From NCBI GenBank assembly GCA_027575765.1, contig JANBPT010000084.1, positions 16,324 to 80,323 of the forward strand: a stretch of 64,000 nucleotides of DNA, given 5' to 3'. Of the stretch, positions 32,392-43,273 are shown in pieces. The notes beneath the pieces were generated by a model. It saw nothing but the letters and a program-made list of their open reading frames with translations. It was not told the DNA's origin and made no database searches. Numbering within the stretch: the first letter of the stretch is position 1; each line of letters opens with the position of its first letter. The DNA comes from Tieghemiomyces parasiticus. Its lineage: Eukaryota; Kickxellomycota; Dimargaritomycetes; Dimargaritales; Dimargaritaceae. Both the position numbers and the translations under genes were made by a program.

Positions 32392-35300
32392 ATGACCCAG
32401 CAGGCCCCGCCCCGGAAAACTGGCAGCGGCGGTCCGCCCGGCTGTGCGCGACCCGGTCCTTACGAACAAACCCGCGGGCGGGTACTGCCGGGGACCTACG
32501 CCCTCGCCAACCGGCGCCCCACTCCAACCACTGGCTACACCAACGGGTTTCTAGGCGCTACCCGGCCCGTCTACCCACCTCCGTCGGAGGCCCCCTTGGC
32601 ACCAGCCAACAACGAACCCGGCCTGGGCTCCCCAAGCCCCTCCACCCCGGGCTCTACGCACAGCACGTCCGGCGGCACCATCCTGAAGGAGGGCTACCTG
32701 AACCGTAAGACCGACCTGCATCCCAATAACCCCGTTTCCAGTGCCCTGCTGGCCCGGGGCTGGAAGGTGTACCGTGTCATGCTCAAAGGCTCCAAGCTGT
32801 ACTTTTACAAGCCGCCGTCCGAGGGTGAGGTGCGCAAGCGGTTCCCCTTTGAAGGATCACCCCTATCTACCGCAGCCCAGTCCCTCTCGGCACCTGACGC
32901 CCACCCGGCCGATGACCCCGAGGCCGAGCCCGTGCACCGCGGCCTGCCCCTCCTAGCCGCTGACTTTGATCCTAGCGCGGTACCTTTCCTGTTCGAAGCC
33001 GACGTCCGCGCTGGCGCCATCACCGCCCCGCTTTGCACTCGCTACGTGTTTGGCGGGCACTTCACCGAGGTGGATATCGTCAAGTTCAAATTCAAGCGCT
33101 ACGTGTGCCTGCTCGTATTCGACGACCTGTTGGTCGTTTGCAAGCGCAAATGGGTCAAACAGCACAAGGGCGTGGCCGGGGCCGTGACCGGCGCCTTCCG
33201 GCTCGCCCGCAGTCTGAGCACCCGGTTGAAGGAGACCAGCGACGCGGCATCGTTGCGCAGTGTCGATGGCGGCCGCGGGGCCGGGTATTATACACGGTGG
33301 AAGCAGCATGCTTGCTACCCGCTGACCAGCGTGGACGTGGTCGAGGCCGCCTCCACTCGTCTCAGCGTGTCTGCCGCGTCCCGCACCACCCTCTACGCCC
33401 AAGCCAACGTGTCTTCCACGTCGGTCATGACTACCGCCTCCACCGTTTCGACCGACTACGCCTCCGTCGTAGGGGCCGGAAACGTGCAGGCCTTCCAGAT
33501 GTTCGTGGCGCGCGGCAAGGACTCGGTGACCCGCCTATTCGTAGCGGGATCAGCCAGCGACAAAGCCGTCTGGGTAGCCCGGTTTATGGCCGCCAAGGCG
33601 GCTTACGGCCGTCGCCAGCGCCCGCGCGTCGAGCCTGACGCGCGGAGTCTGGCCTCGTCAGGTCGAGCGTCCGTCAGCGTCCCACCGTCTACCCAAGTGA
33701 CTTCAGCCGCCGCCCCGACCACCAAGGGAGGGGGAGCGCGGCCTACCCGGCGCCGTCTGTACTGGAGCACCGACCGCCACCCGGAACTGATTCTGCGTGC
33801 CGACGGCACGGAGTCGGCTGGCTCCCCGCCCGTGACGGCTGGCACGCGCACCGCTCTGGTGCACGAGCTGCTTTTCCACACGCCTGACGGTCCGGCCCAC
33901 GCCACCGTCGATTTCGATACCTACTTAATGGTGTTCCTGGTTACCTATCCGTGCTTCATGACCGCCCGCGAGCTGGTGCAAGAGCTGGAACGGTACGCAG
34001 AACTCATTACTGCCACCGCCGCTGGGGCTCCCTTTGCCCGTAACTTTGGCCAGCTGCTTGCCCGTTGGATAGCCTGGGCCCCGACCGACGTGCGCGATGG
34101 TGATCTGGCAGATACCCTGATCAAGCTGGTAGCCAAACTGGTAGTCCCACACAATGCTACGCTAGCCGCCAAGTTGCGGGACGAGATTGCGGCGGCGGCC
34201 ACGGCCATCGAGAAGCCACCCAAAGGTGCGGCCGACGTTGCGACAGGACGGCCGTCCATGGTTCGGTTCGCGGACGGGGCCGGCGTCAAAGGGAAGCCTG
34301 CCCCCGGCCCGCCCGCCCAAAGGCCCCGCGTACCGCGGGTGCCTAGCGGATCCGAGACTCCTCTGATGGCCCAGGTCTTGGCCAACGGACTGAGTCCCAC
34401 GCTGTTCCTTAAACTCACCCCGCAGGACCTGGCCCTGCAGCTCTACCTCTTCCACTGGGGCCTGTACTTCGCGCGCGATCCTCTGGCTGTGCGCCAATTC
34501 CTGGCTGGCGAGGGGGTTGAGTCGGCGGTGTCCACTGGCAGCCGCGCCCTCCACTTCACCCCGGACCGTCCCCACTTCCTGACCCGCATGCTCATCCACC
34601 ACGTCTTGGCTGACCTACCTCCGACCCGCCACGCTAAGCGCAGCACCCTGTTGGCCCACTGGATTAAGGTGGGCGAATCTGCGCGGCGCATGAATGATGC
34701 CGTCGCCTGGGCCGCCGTAGCTATCGGGCTTACCCATCCGGCCGTGGCTCGTCTTTACGAGGCCTGGCGCGAGGTACCTCTACCGTGGCGTCAGGTGGTA
34801 GCCGATCAGTGGGTGCCACTGCTCGTTGAACACGGTCTGGTGGCCTCGGCGACCCTGGCCCCACCTGCGCGGCCCCGCGTGGTGGCGTTTGTTCCAACGG
34901 CAGCCTCTAGCCGTGGTTTCCACCCTACAACCCTCCCGGCCATCCCATACTGCGGGACTGTCGTGCATGCGCTGACCCTATTGGACGCCGCGGGACCCGT
35001 TGAAGTGGAGCTCTCGACCGTCCGACCAAACCACCCCGCCGGACGTGATACCGACGCTCGCTACGTCGACGTGCGCAAGTACTGGCGCCTCTACGAGGTG
35101 GTGTGGCGCGCCATCCGGGACTCACCCGTCACACGGCCCACTGCTCCCCTGGCCTCGCCGCCCGTCTCTTCCGTCGCGGCCTCAGCCGCCAAGGCTACCG
35201 CCACCGTCGCTGGGGCGGCCTCCGCCCTGGTGCGGAGCGCCAGCCGCGGCCGCCTCAGCAAACTGGCCAACTCCAGCAGCTCGGGTGCCGCGGGGTCCAA

Positions 35301-38300
35301 TGGCTCCTCGTCATCCGGGACTGCCTCCGAACCGCTCACTCCGCCTCTCGCCGCCCTGGCCGCAGCCCTCCCCACCCCGTTCGACCGCGTCCTCCTTACC
35401 CCACAGCCAGGTCTCCAGCGCTACTTCGACCGCCTTGATTCCGCCTCACCAACGTCCGACGACGACCCGCACCATTTGTTCCGCCTCTCCCTGGCCATCG
35501 AGCCGGCTCTAGCCACGGCCGTGCCGCGACCCGCCGAACCTGCCAGCCTCGAGTCTGTGGTCTGTCCGTTGGCTTTCCCCGAGGTGGTCGTCTCGAGCCG
35601 GCTTACCCACCTGCTGGCCATCCAGGGCCGGCTTGACCTAATTGGCTTTCGCGCCGCGGATGGGTTCGCCCGCCCGCGCTCCTCCATTGCGCACGTCCAT
35701 AGTCTCTTGGCTGACGGGAACCTAGACCCAACGGATGCCATGCATAGCCCACTCGCACTGGGTCCTACTTCCATCACTCAAACGACCTCCGCCTCGGTGG
35801 GTTCGGCAGCCGCGGCAGCCGCAGCCGCCGCCATTCGTCCCCTCACCGGGTTTGGCCTGTCCTCCGTCTTTGGCAGCAGTAGCGGCGCCGGTGGAAGTGG
35901 TGGAGATTCCGGGTTTGGCCTGCGCAATGCTGGCAAACCATCGAGTCATGGTCGGTCCATGTCCACGGTCAACGAGCACGCGGCCCCGCCCGAACGCCGT
36001 TCCCCGAACAACCCGGGGCGAATTGTCAAGCTGAAGGGCGCGGCTAGCGGAGAGATATCGGCCCCGCTGGCTGGCGAGCCCGACTCCCCGAGTCTCAAAG
36101 CCGGTCAGTCCGCGCCCCGCCTGAAGAACAAGCGGTCCATGTCTTTCCCGGCCCCCGTTGCCCTGCCCATGGAGGGCAGTCCAAGCGCCCCGCCCGCCAC
36201 TGAACTAGAATCGGCCTCGGCATCTCCGCCTTCGGCCGCCCGGACCCGCGTTTTCCACGCCGCCGACCTGCCCGCCGGGGTCCTGCTCACCATCCCGACT
36301 GCCGATCTCATCTTTCGCCTGCAGCATTTTAAGGCCAAGACGGTCCGCCGGCGGGATGGTCGCACGGCCGCTCGCGAGGAGCTCATGGTGTCAGTGCACG
36401 GGGGAACCTTATCCCGGCTCATCGACGTCCTGGTTCACGGAGTCCGACAGTACCAGCCCGTTCTGGCCACGGTGGCTAACCGAGACCAGGCGGTCCTTCT
36501 CCGCGGGGAGCTACTACTAGATTACCCTCAGTACCAGGCGGCCTTCTTGGCCACCTACCGCGCCCTGGCCGATGGCGCCACCCTCCTGACCCACCTGCGA
36601 CAGTGCTACGACGACAGCCCCGTCTACGCGCGCCGCCTCGTCGCTGTGGCCCGGGAGGGCACTGCGGCGGCCGCTGGCGACGCCCGCCCCACGACCAGCG
36701 TCACGCGTAACGAGGAGATTGTGGCCGGCGACGTTCGACGCCGCGTGGTGAACCTATGCGATTACTGGCTGCGGTGCTACCTGAGCGACTTTTTAGATGC
36801 TCCGGCCCTCCGCGATGCCATGGTTGACTTTCTGCAGATGGCCGCCGCCGACCCGTGTATAACGGCCCCATCGGACGTTGTCCCCCCTGCTCGGCTGCTC
36901 GAGACCCTCCTCCGTGGCAGTTTACAGCCTGGACGGCCTGACTTGTTGACGACCCCGGATGGCGCCGTCATGCCCCTTCCTTCTCCATTGGCCCTGGCCG
37001 CCGGGACCGTTCCTGCCCGCATCCCGAAGCTGAAGTTGGCGGCCCACAGCCCGGCCGCGATTCTAGTCGCCCTGGACGCACACGCTGCCTCCTTATTCGC
37101 TGCCTGTCGCCCGCGCGACTGGGTGGCCACCTTTGGCCTGTTCGAGGCCCAGACGGCCGAGGACCTGGCCTGGTATCCAGCACGCCGTTCTCCGGTGCCC
37201 GACGAGGACGTGGTTGTGGCCGACCTACTCACTGCACTCGAGACGGTCAAGTGCGTTCGACCCACTGATCCGCAGGGCCGAGACCTACCTGACCAGCCGG
37301 TCCCAGACCTCACCTTGGCCCGTGCCCTACCCAGTGCAATTCAGCACCTGTTGTTCCTGCACCGCAACCTCCGCCAGTGGGTAATCGCTCACCTGGCCGA
37401 CCCCGACATGGAACTTGACGGGCGTGTCCATACTCTGCTCACCTGGCTGGAAGTGCTCCGGCTTAGCGGGCAGGCTGGTTCGCGCGCCCCTATCCACGCC
37501 GTCCGAGATACCCTCCACACCACCTTGAACACCAACGTGGCCCCGCCCGCTCGGCAGCACGTGCCCGGTTTTGTGGAGGCCGCTGTGGCCGCCGCCCTGA
37601 TCAGCCCCGAGGTGCGTGCCTTCTCCCGGACCTGGTCCGAGGTAGCTCACTTGACTGGGTGTGCTGTCGACACGCTCGATCCCCTCCTGCGGCACGATCG
37701 GTCGTTTCTGGCCCTGCACAGCGAGCCTTCGTCCCCCAGTACACCGCTCTCGGCCGTTCCGAATGACGCTCCCCGCCTTGTCCCTAGCCTCGCTTGGCTT
37801 CTGCAAAACGCCGTCGAACTGTGCTACGATGCGGCCGATTTCCTCGTGGATGACGACCGGCTAATCTACTTTGAGAAGCGCCGTCGGACCCGGGCCCTGC
37901 TGGCCGTGTGCGAACGCCTCAGCCTCCCACTGGCCGGGACCCCGCCACCGCCGACCATTCCGCTCCCCTACCTCACCACATTCGCCGACCTGCCTCCGGT
38001 CCCGCTACGTCGGGTGCAGGAGACGGCTCACGCCGAGAATACCCACACCTACGGATCCGCCGGGTACACCGGCGGTATCCACGTCAAGCTGGCCCGGCCC
38101 TTTGCTCGCCTGGTGACGGAGGAGCAGGACCGCCTACGCCGCGTGACCAAGGAGCACGACCGTCTCACTCGCGAGCTTCGCGACCTGGCCGAGACCCGCC
38201 GCCGCCGCGAGGCCGAGCGCGACCGCCAGCTCAAGAAGCAGCTGCGCGAATCCCAGCAGCGCCGAGCTCGCAATGAACAGCTGCTCAAGGTGTCATCACT

Positions 38301-39771
38301 GATGCGCAGCGTCACTACATCGGGCGGCTCAGGTACACCGCGTGAGCTCAAGCGCATGCCCTCCGTCAAGGCTGCCCTGGTGGTCAACCTGATCAACTCG
38401 ACTACTGACGTGGCCCACGCCTACACTAAGCGCGATCACGTGTTTCGGGTGGTCACCGAGGAGGGCGGTCAGTACCTCCTACAGGCCAGTAGCCGCGACG
38501 AGATGCAAGACTGGGTGCGAGCCATCCACGAGGCGGCAAAGGAGGCGGCCGCGCGCCGCCTCACCGTGTTCGTGCAGGACGCGCGCCACCGCAGCGGGCC
38601 TAACGGCGACGACGACGACGACGACCACCAGCCCCTGGCCCTACCGTCCCCGCCGGCTCCAGCGGAGCCTCAAGCCTTCGGCGTGGAGCTGGCCCGCCTT
38701 ATGGTGGCCGGCATCCCGCTGTTCGTTGAGCGGTGTCTCGCCGAAATCGAGACCCGCGGGTTGGAGGAGGTCGGCGTGTACCGCGTGCCGGGTAGCGTGG
38801 CCGGGATCAACCAACTCCGGGCCCTCTTCGACGCTGGCACCTGGGCCGTAGACCTGAGCACTTACTCTGACATCAATGTGGTGGCCGGCGTTCTTAAGCA
38901 ATTCCTGCGCGAACTGCCCGAGCCCCTCCTGACCTTCCAGCTATATGACGGCTTTATCCACGCCGCGGCCGTCGATGACTACAATGAGCGCCTGTGGGCG
39001 CTCAAGGACCTGGTGCACGCCCTGCCCCGGCCCAACTACACTCTGCTCAAGCGCTTGGTTGAGCATCTGGAGCGAGTGACCGACTACGAAGAGATCAACC
39101 ACATGTACAGCACCAATCTAGCCATCGTGTTCGGCCCCACCTTGCTCAAACCCCGTCCCGGGCCCAATAGCTTCGGAGCGTCCATGGCTAACCTGGGCCA
39201 TCACCAGGCCATCGTCAAGAACCTGATCCTACAGTACCACTGGATTTTTGACGTCGAGGCGGAGGCCGAGGCCATCCCGGCCGGCGAAGTGGACAAGTCC
39301 ATGGAGGATAACGAGGCTCCGGAAATCGTGGATCTGCTGACGACCGAGGCTAGCGTTCAGTCAACGGAGTCGGCGGATCCACCGGGCAGCCCTCTCCCGG
39401 TGCTAAGCGAATCCCCCACCCCCACCGTCGCTGCCTCCCTCACCGCCCCACCCACACTCGGTATCCACCGACTCCCGAGTGGCAGCGCCGACTCGCTACT
39501 TACGCCGCCGGTTTCCGGAGTCAAGTCGGCGAGCGACCACGAGACCGTGGACGATCACGACGAAGATGCGAGCCACACCACCGACGTGTCCGCATCCATC
39601 GACGGCGAGCCCGATACCGTGCCCGCCGTTGATCAGACATCATCCCTTATCACCCCACGGACGTCGCTGTCCACCGCGGCCCCCACGCTTACCGCCCCGC
39701 CCACACTGACAGACAATCTGGATGACCTTACCGAGACCCTGAGCAAATGGAACTTGTCGGCCGACGCTTGA
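32392..39771 (+). CDS. Giant PH - RasGEF - RasGEF - PH - RhoGAP signalling protein
   Basis: A single 7.4 kb exon encodes 2,459 residues. Domains by motif: a split PH domain (~95-400; EGYLNRK, ARGWKVYRVML, WVARFMAAK at its end); a RasGEF N-terminal motif (~450-600); a first CDC25/RasGEF-like domain (~650-910; LKLTPQDLALQLYLF, then a final VDVRKYWRLYEVV); a Ser-rich linker; a second RasGEF-N-like region (~1330-1480); a second RasGEF-like domain (~1550-1850; LVALDAHAASLFAACRPRDW, ending in LIYFEKRRRTRALL); a basic coiled coil (~1905-1965); a partial PH (~1990-2055); a D-rich linker; and RhoGAP (~2095-2290) with arginine finger R2131 in GVYRVPGS. It should activate a Ras-type and inactivate a Rho-type GTPase. 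The start is the ATG at 32392; the upstream frame has no ATG. Both RasGEF domains are divergent, so catalysis is uncertain. Confidence 0.85.
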   Translation: MTQQAPPRKTGSGGPPGCARPGPYEQTRGRVLPGTYALANRRPTPTTGYTNGFLGATRPVYPPPSEAPLAPANNEPGLGSPSPSTPGSTHSTSGGTILKEGYLNRKTDLHPNNPVSSALLARGWKVYRVMLKGSKLYFYKPPSEGEVRKRFPFEGSPLSTAAQSLSAPDAHPADDPEAEPVHRGLPLLAADFDPSAVPFLFEADVRAGAITAPLCTRYVFGGHFTEVDIVKFKFKRYVCLLVFDDLLVVCKRKWVKQHKGVAGAVTGAFRLARSLSTRLKETSDAASLRSVDGGRGAGYYTRWKQHACYPLTSVDVVEAASTRLSVSAASRTTLYAQANVSSTSVMTTASTVSTDYASVVGAGNVQAFQMFVARGKDSVTRLFVAGSASDKAVWVARFMAAKAAYGRRQRPRVEPDARSLASSGRASVSVPPSTQVTSAAAPTTKGGGARPTRRRLYWSTDRHPELILRADGTESAGSPPVTAGTRTALVHELLFHTPDGPAHATVDFDTYLMVFLVTYPCFMTARELVQELERYAELITATAAGAPFARNFGQLLARWIAWAPTDVRDGDLADTLIKLVAKLVVPHNATLAAKLRDEIAAAATAIEKPPKGAADVATGRPSMVRFADGAGVKGKPAPGPPAQRPRVPRVPSGSETPLMAQVLANGLSPTLFLKLTPQDLALQLYLFHWGLYFARDPLAVRQFLAGEGVESAVSTGSRALHFTPDRPHFLTRMLIHHVLADLPPTRHAKRSTLLAHWIKVGESARRMNDAVAWAAVAIGLTHPAVARLYEAWREVPLPWRQVVADQWVPLLVEHGLVASATLAPPARPRVVAFVPTAASSRGFHPTTLPAIPYCGTVVHALTLLDAAGPVEVELSTVRPNHPAGRDTDARYVDVRKYWRLYEVVWRAIRDSPVTRPTAPLASPPVSSVAASAAKATATVAGAASALVRSASRGRLSKLANSSSSGAAGSNGSSSSGTASEPLTPPLAALAAALPTPFDRVLLTPQPGLQRYFDRLDSASPTSDDDPHHLFRLSLAIEPALATAVPRPAEPASLESVVCPLAFPEVVVSSRLTHLLAIQGRLDLIGFRAADGFARPRSSIAHVHSLLADGNLDPTDAMHSPLALGPTSITQTTSASVGSAAAAAAAAAIRPLTGFGLSSVFGSSSGAGGSGGDSGFGLRNAGKPSSHGRSMSTVNEHAAPPERRSPNNPGRIVKLKGAASGEISAPLAGEPDSPSLKAGQSAPRLKNKRSMSFPAPVALPMEGSPSAPPATELESASASPPSAARTRVFHAADLPAGVLLTIPTADLIFRLQHFKAKTVRRRDGRTAAREELMVSVHGGTLSRLIDVLVHGVRQYQPVLATVANRDQAVLLRGELLLDYPQYQAAFLATYRALADGATLLTHLRQCYDDSPVYARRLVAVAREGTAAAAGDARPTTSVTRNEEIVAGDVRRRVVNLCDYWLRCYLSDFLDAPALRDAMVDFLQMAAADPCITAPSDVVPPARLLETLLRGSLQPGRPDLLTTPDGAVMPLPSPLALAAGTVPARIPKLKLAAHSPAAILVALDAHAASLFAACRPRDWVATFGLFEAQTAEDLAWYPARRSPVPDEDVVVADLLTALETVKCVRPTDPQGRDLPDQPVPDLTLARALPSAIQHLLFLHRNLRQWVIAHLADPDMELDGRVHTLLTWLEVLRLSGQAGSRAPIHAVRDTLHTTLNTNVAPPARQHVPGFVEAAVAAALISPEVRAFSRTWSEVAHLTGCAVDTLDPLLRHDRSFLALHSEPSSPSTPLSAVPNDAPRLVPSLAWLLQNAVELCYDAADFLVDDDRLIYFEKRRRTRALLAVCERLSLPLAGTPPPPTIPLPYLTTFADLPPVPLRRVQETAHAENTHTYGSAGYTGGIHVKLARPFARLVTEEQDRLRRVTKEHDRLTRELRDLAETRRRREAERDRQLKKQLRESQQRRARNEQLLKVSSLMRSVTTSGGSGTPRELKRMPSVKAALVVNLINSTTDVAHAYTKRDHVFRVVTEEGGQYLLQASSRDEMQDWVRAIHEAAKEAAARRLTVFVQDARHRSGPNGDDDDDDHQPLALPSPPAPAEPQAFGVELARLMVAGIPLFVERCLAEIETRGLEEVGVYRVPGSVAGINQLRALFDAGTWAVDLSTYSDINVVAGVLKQFLRELPEPLLTFQLYDGFIHAAAVDDYNERLWALKDLVHALPRPNYTLLKRLVEHLERVTDYEEINHMYSTNLAIVFGPTLLKPRPGPNSFGASMANLGHHQAIVKNLILQYHWIFDVEAEAEAIPAGEVDKSMEDNEAPEIVDLLTTEASVQSTESADPPGSPLPVLSESPTPTVAASLTAPPTLGIHRLPSGSADSLLTPPVSGVKSASDHETVDDHDEDASHTTDVSASIDGEPDTVPAVDQTSSLITPRTSLSTAAPTLTAPPTLTDNLDDLTETLSKWNLSADA

Positions 39772-40456
39772 TCAAACACTTCCCGATTTCGTCTGCCTTT
39801 TATTTGGTGTTATTGATTGCAGACTCGCCCCACGACCATCTCCTTCCTTTTGTCACCGTCACTGATGTTACTACCTCGCGTACTGCACCTCCATCACCGC
39901 TGATTTAATCTACCGCCGACTCAATTCGGGTCCTAATATATGGAATTGTTTCCATCGCCGACCTTTCACTCAATTATTGTCCTCACGTTATTTCGTGTTT
40001 TTTTTTTCATTTTCGTTGCCCCTAACGTATCGCATCCTTGTTCTTTTATCGCCCCCTCCTCTCTCTCTCTCCCTCTTCTATTGTTCCGCCTTTTTTCCTT
40101 GCTGTGCACTGTAATTGACCCTCCTCCAAGATATAACCCACCCCCCCCCTCGACTAATCTAGTTTAAACTTCCTAATTCAATACCCGTACTCACTGCTAT
40201 ACGTACTACAGTGTCGGCGGTATCTATCGAAACTATAGGGTCTAACGCCGCCTCCTCCTTTTGTGAATTAGGGCTACCCTCAATTACAAATACTCAGACC
40301 AAAAAGCAGGGGTGATTTGTCGAGTCGAATCGTAATTATACCAATATTTATTCGCTAAGTGCCATTCTATGGGGTGCGGGTTCAATGTGCTGGCCGCGTA
40401 CTGGGTATCCCCCTCCCCATGGATCTATACTAGACGAGTCAAGGACGTGGTCCCGC
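39772..40456. other. Convergent spacer, RasGEF-RhoGAP gene to ETFA
   Basis: 685 bases with T-rich runs, a C9 run (40141-40149) and an AATAAA on the minus strand (40347-40352) that suits ETFA. No gene seen. Confidence 0.55.
40347..40352 (-). promoter_or_regulatory. Candidate polyadenylation signal of ETFA
   Basis: AATAAA on the minus strand, 105 bases beyond the ETFA stop codon; position and strand fit. Confidence 0.5.
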
Positions 40457-41881
40457 TTACTTAGAGGCAGCCACCTTCTCCGTAAGCTCGGGTACCAACT
40501 TGAAGATGTCTCCCACCAGGCCGTAGTCGGCCACCTGGAAGATGGGGCAGTCAGGGTCCTTGTTCACGGCCACGATGATCTTGCTGTCCTTCATACCGGC
40601 CAGGTGCTGGATGGCTCCGGAGATACCCAGCGCCACGTAGAGCTCAGGCGCAACGATCTTACCCGTCTGACCAACCTGCAGCGAGTTGTCGCAGTATCCA
40701 GCGTCTACGGCCGCCCGGGAGGCGCCGACTGGTGGTTGAAGCAAAGAGGGCGAGGGGAAGGGGAAGCACAGGACGGAAGAATGAGCTATGTGATAAGCTT
40801 CGTGTTCCAGGCCGGAATCATCATAAGATGACGGCCCGCATTTTCATGGGCCCGCCGAAATAGTCTCAATCCATCACGTTGTCCAAAACCGAAGCACCAA
40901 ACAAACCAAAAGGGACTTACCAGCGGCTCCAAGGGCATCGGCCAGCTTATAGACCATGTCAAAGTTCTCCTTGCTCTTGAAGGCTCGGCCACCGCTCACG
41001 ACGATCTTGGCCCCGGCCAGCTCCGGACGGTCGCTCTTGCTAACTTCCTCGCCGACCCAGGCGGTGGGCGACTGGGTGTCGGCCGTAGGGGCCTTTTCGA
41101 CAGTGGCTACCTCGCCCTTAATAGCCGCGGCCGGGAAGGCGGTGGTGCGCACCGTGACGATCTTGATGGGATCCTTGGTCCGCACGGTGGCGATGGCGTT
41201 ACCGGCGTACACGGGTCGGACAAAGGTATCCGATCCTTCAACGGCCGTAATATCGGACACCTGGGCCACGTCTAGGATGGCGGCAGCGCGGGGCAGGATG
41301 CTCTTACCAAAGGCGGTGTGGGCGGCCACCACATGCTCGGCGCTGAGCTGCTTCTGGGTGGCCACTACCAGGGGGGCGTACACCTCGGGCAAGCCGTGGT
41401 CGTACGCGGCATCCTCCGCCAGCAAGACTTTGGAAACGTGCTCATACTTGGCTACGGACTCTGCGACGGCTTTGGCCTGCGATCCAGCGACTAGAGCGGT
41501 GACGGGCTGGCTCAGCTTCCCGGCAGCGGTCAGTGCGTTGAGGGTGGCCGGGGACAGAACGGCGTCCTTGTGTTCCACTAAAAGTAGGGTTGCCAGGCGA
41601 GCGGTACTCTGACTGAAGGCCCGGGTACCCAGCCACTGGTAGCGTGGGTATTAAGGATTGCCGACGAGGGGATGGTGTGCAGGCAAAGGTAGACGATCAG
41701 TTCAGACCAGGTGAGGCAGGAGGGTTAAGGGGTCGGGCTGTCCAAGAGTAGAGGGACGAACCACTTCTGTCACCCGCTGAAGACGGGGTCCACGTGGCAC
41801 AGGCCTTCGAGCCACTTGGACGGCGCTTACCTTGGCGGAGGCGACACGGTTAGGGGCGGTGCGGAGAGCGGCGGCTAACAT
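40457..41881 (-). CDS. ETFA: Electron transfer flavoprotein alpha subunit, mitochondrial (3 exons)
   Basis: FAD-binding subunit of ETF, which passes electrons from acyl-CoA and amino-acid dehydrogenases of the matrix to ETF-ubiquinone oxidoreductase. Exons are 41881-41831, 41635-40921 and 40728-40457, giving 345 residues (human 333). Donors are GTAAGC and GTAAGT; acceptors are CAG; introns are 195 and 192 nt. The short first exon ([17 protein letters not shown]) is an Arg/Ala-rich mitochondrial presequence. Domain I begins at [10 protein letters not shown]; the FAD domain has [42 protein letters not shown] and the AIQHLAGM loop. A second in-frame acceptor after CAGTCAG (about 15 residues further in) could be used instead for exon 2. 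The ATG at 41881 is the first; the upstream codon at 41911 is TTG. Confidence 0.95.
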
Positions 41882-42749
41882 GGCGAGGAGACTGGACAGC
41901 GGTGCAAACAAGATGGGTGAATGTGACTCCTCAGGGATGTTGAGATGAACGGTGGGGTGGGGAACTAGAGCGTCGGCGGCTTCGTCGGTATGCGAGTCAA
42001 ATGGCGGTGGTTAGATGTAGAATAGTTGGTAGAGCAGGAAAGTGGGTAGGGGCCAGACAAAGAGGTTCAGGGTCGTGCATCCCAAGGGACATAGGACTCG
42101 CCCGCTTAAACGGGGGGGGGACCCCAAGTGACCGGAGCAGGTATGGAAGTAGTCACGTTCAGATGCGACAGTGGGAGGCAGGGTGGGGGTCATTGGCCCC
42201 TCTACCTCGCCCTTTCCCCCCGCTCTTCTCACACACCAGCAGGCCGTCATGTGATTATTACTCGGATCAGACCTGTATGGGTGCGGGGTAGAGGTACTCT
42301 TCCCTTTGCCAGCTCTGATGCCAGGCTTCTAATTGCGGGACGCAGATGGGGAGCGCGGACTCGCATGGGTCTTGTGGCTGGACACTGTAGGTGACTGACC
42401 ACTAAGCCGGCCCCAAAAGGGTCAGTGCCAACCTTGGCCTATGGTAGGTTTCACTTACCTGCAATGCCCCGGTACCTTCCGCTTAAGCTCCCGATACTTA
42501 TTTCCGAGGGTGGGCAAGTGTAGAAAGCAAGCCACCGGAATCTCCACCGGCCGTTCCCTGCTGTAACCTGTCAAGCACTCGACAGCGGACCTGCAGAAAT
42601 GCCTATCCTTTCATACCGGGATGAGACCAGTATCGCCCGGGAAAGGGCCAGAGCCCCCACAAACACCTATAATGTAGTAATGGTGGCACGACCACGGTCT
42701 CATATTTGACGTGTCCTATCTACTACCCTAGAGTCGCCGGCTCTCCTCA

Positions 42750-43181
42750 ATGAGCGCTGATGCCGAGTTTGCCAGTGGCCTACAAGGTTGCCTCTTTGGC
42801 TGTGACAATCAGAGATCAGTCATCCCGCGCCACAACGATGGCCCCCGTTACGTACTGGTTCGGCAAGTAAAATGTAAAGTTTCCGGAGCCGTCCCCGCCT
42901 TGAATCTAATCCCGACGGCCCCTTATGAGAGTGACCGGCCCCCTTCGGGGTCAGAGCCCCTCACTATCGCTGAATCACCGGGAACTTTGGTCAGGGACCA
43001 GGCTGCCAGTACCGAACCGAACGATACTTTGAGGTGGTCCGTTGCTCTGCACCGTGCCCACCACGAACTCGCGGACTACCGCTGGGAAGAACCTGGTCAG
43101 GCGAGCCCTCCCCTGGACTTTGACGCCCTCCCCTGTCATGCCGCCGAGCCCGCAGCCGACCAGACCACGTCATACGGCTGA
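42750..43181 (+). CDS. Orphan ORF, 143 residues, unknown
   Basis: I do not recognise this product. It starts with ATG, has moderately G/C-ending codons, is mildly acidic, and lacks a signal peptide or membrane segment. The C-terminal half (e.g. LRWSVALHRAHHELADYRW) reads like a real helix-forming protein, whereas the N-terminal half has four cysteines without a clear metal-binding pattern. It sits in the ETFA/sphingomyelinase divergent spacer, 500 bases ahead of the latter. It may be a small gene, an unspliced exon or chance. Confidence 0.25.
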   Translation: MSADAEFASGLQGCLFGCDNQRSVIPRHNDGPRYVLVRQVKCKVSGAVPALNLIPTAPYESDRPPSGSEPLTIAESPGTLVRDQAASTEPNDTLRWSVALHRAHHELADYRWEEPGQASPPLDFDALPCHAAEPAADQTTSYG

Positions 43182-43265
43182 TCCAACCGTCCCGCACGAC
43201 CCCAGCACAACCGCAGATCGGCCAAATATGCCGGTTGTTCGCCAACACTCAACCGTTCCCCTCTC

Positions 43266-43273
43266 CTTTATAA
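43266..43273 (+). promoter_or_regulatory. TATA-like element
   Basis: TTTATAAT about 415 bases upstream of the sphingomyelinase-like start codon; motif-only evidence. Confidence 0.25.

Noticed and set aside
3507..41881. Functional catabolic cluster of BCKDHA, HGD and ETFA
   Set aside because: They are separated by many kilobases with unrelated genes between and lie in independent transcription units; co-location is probably chance.
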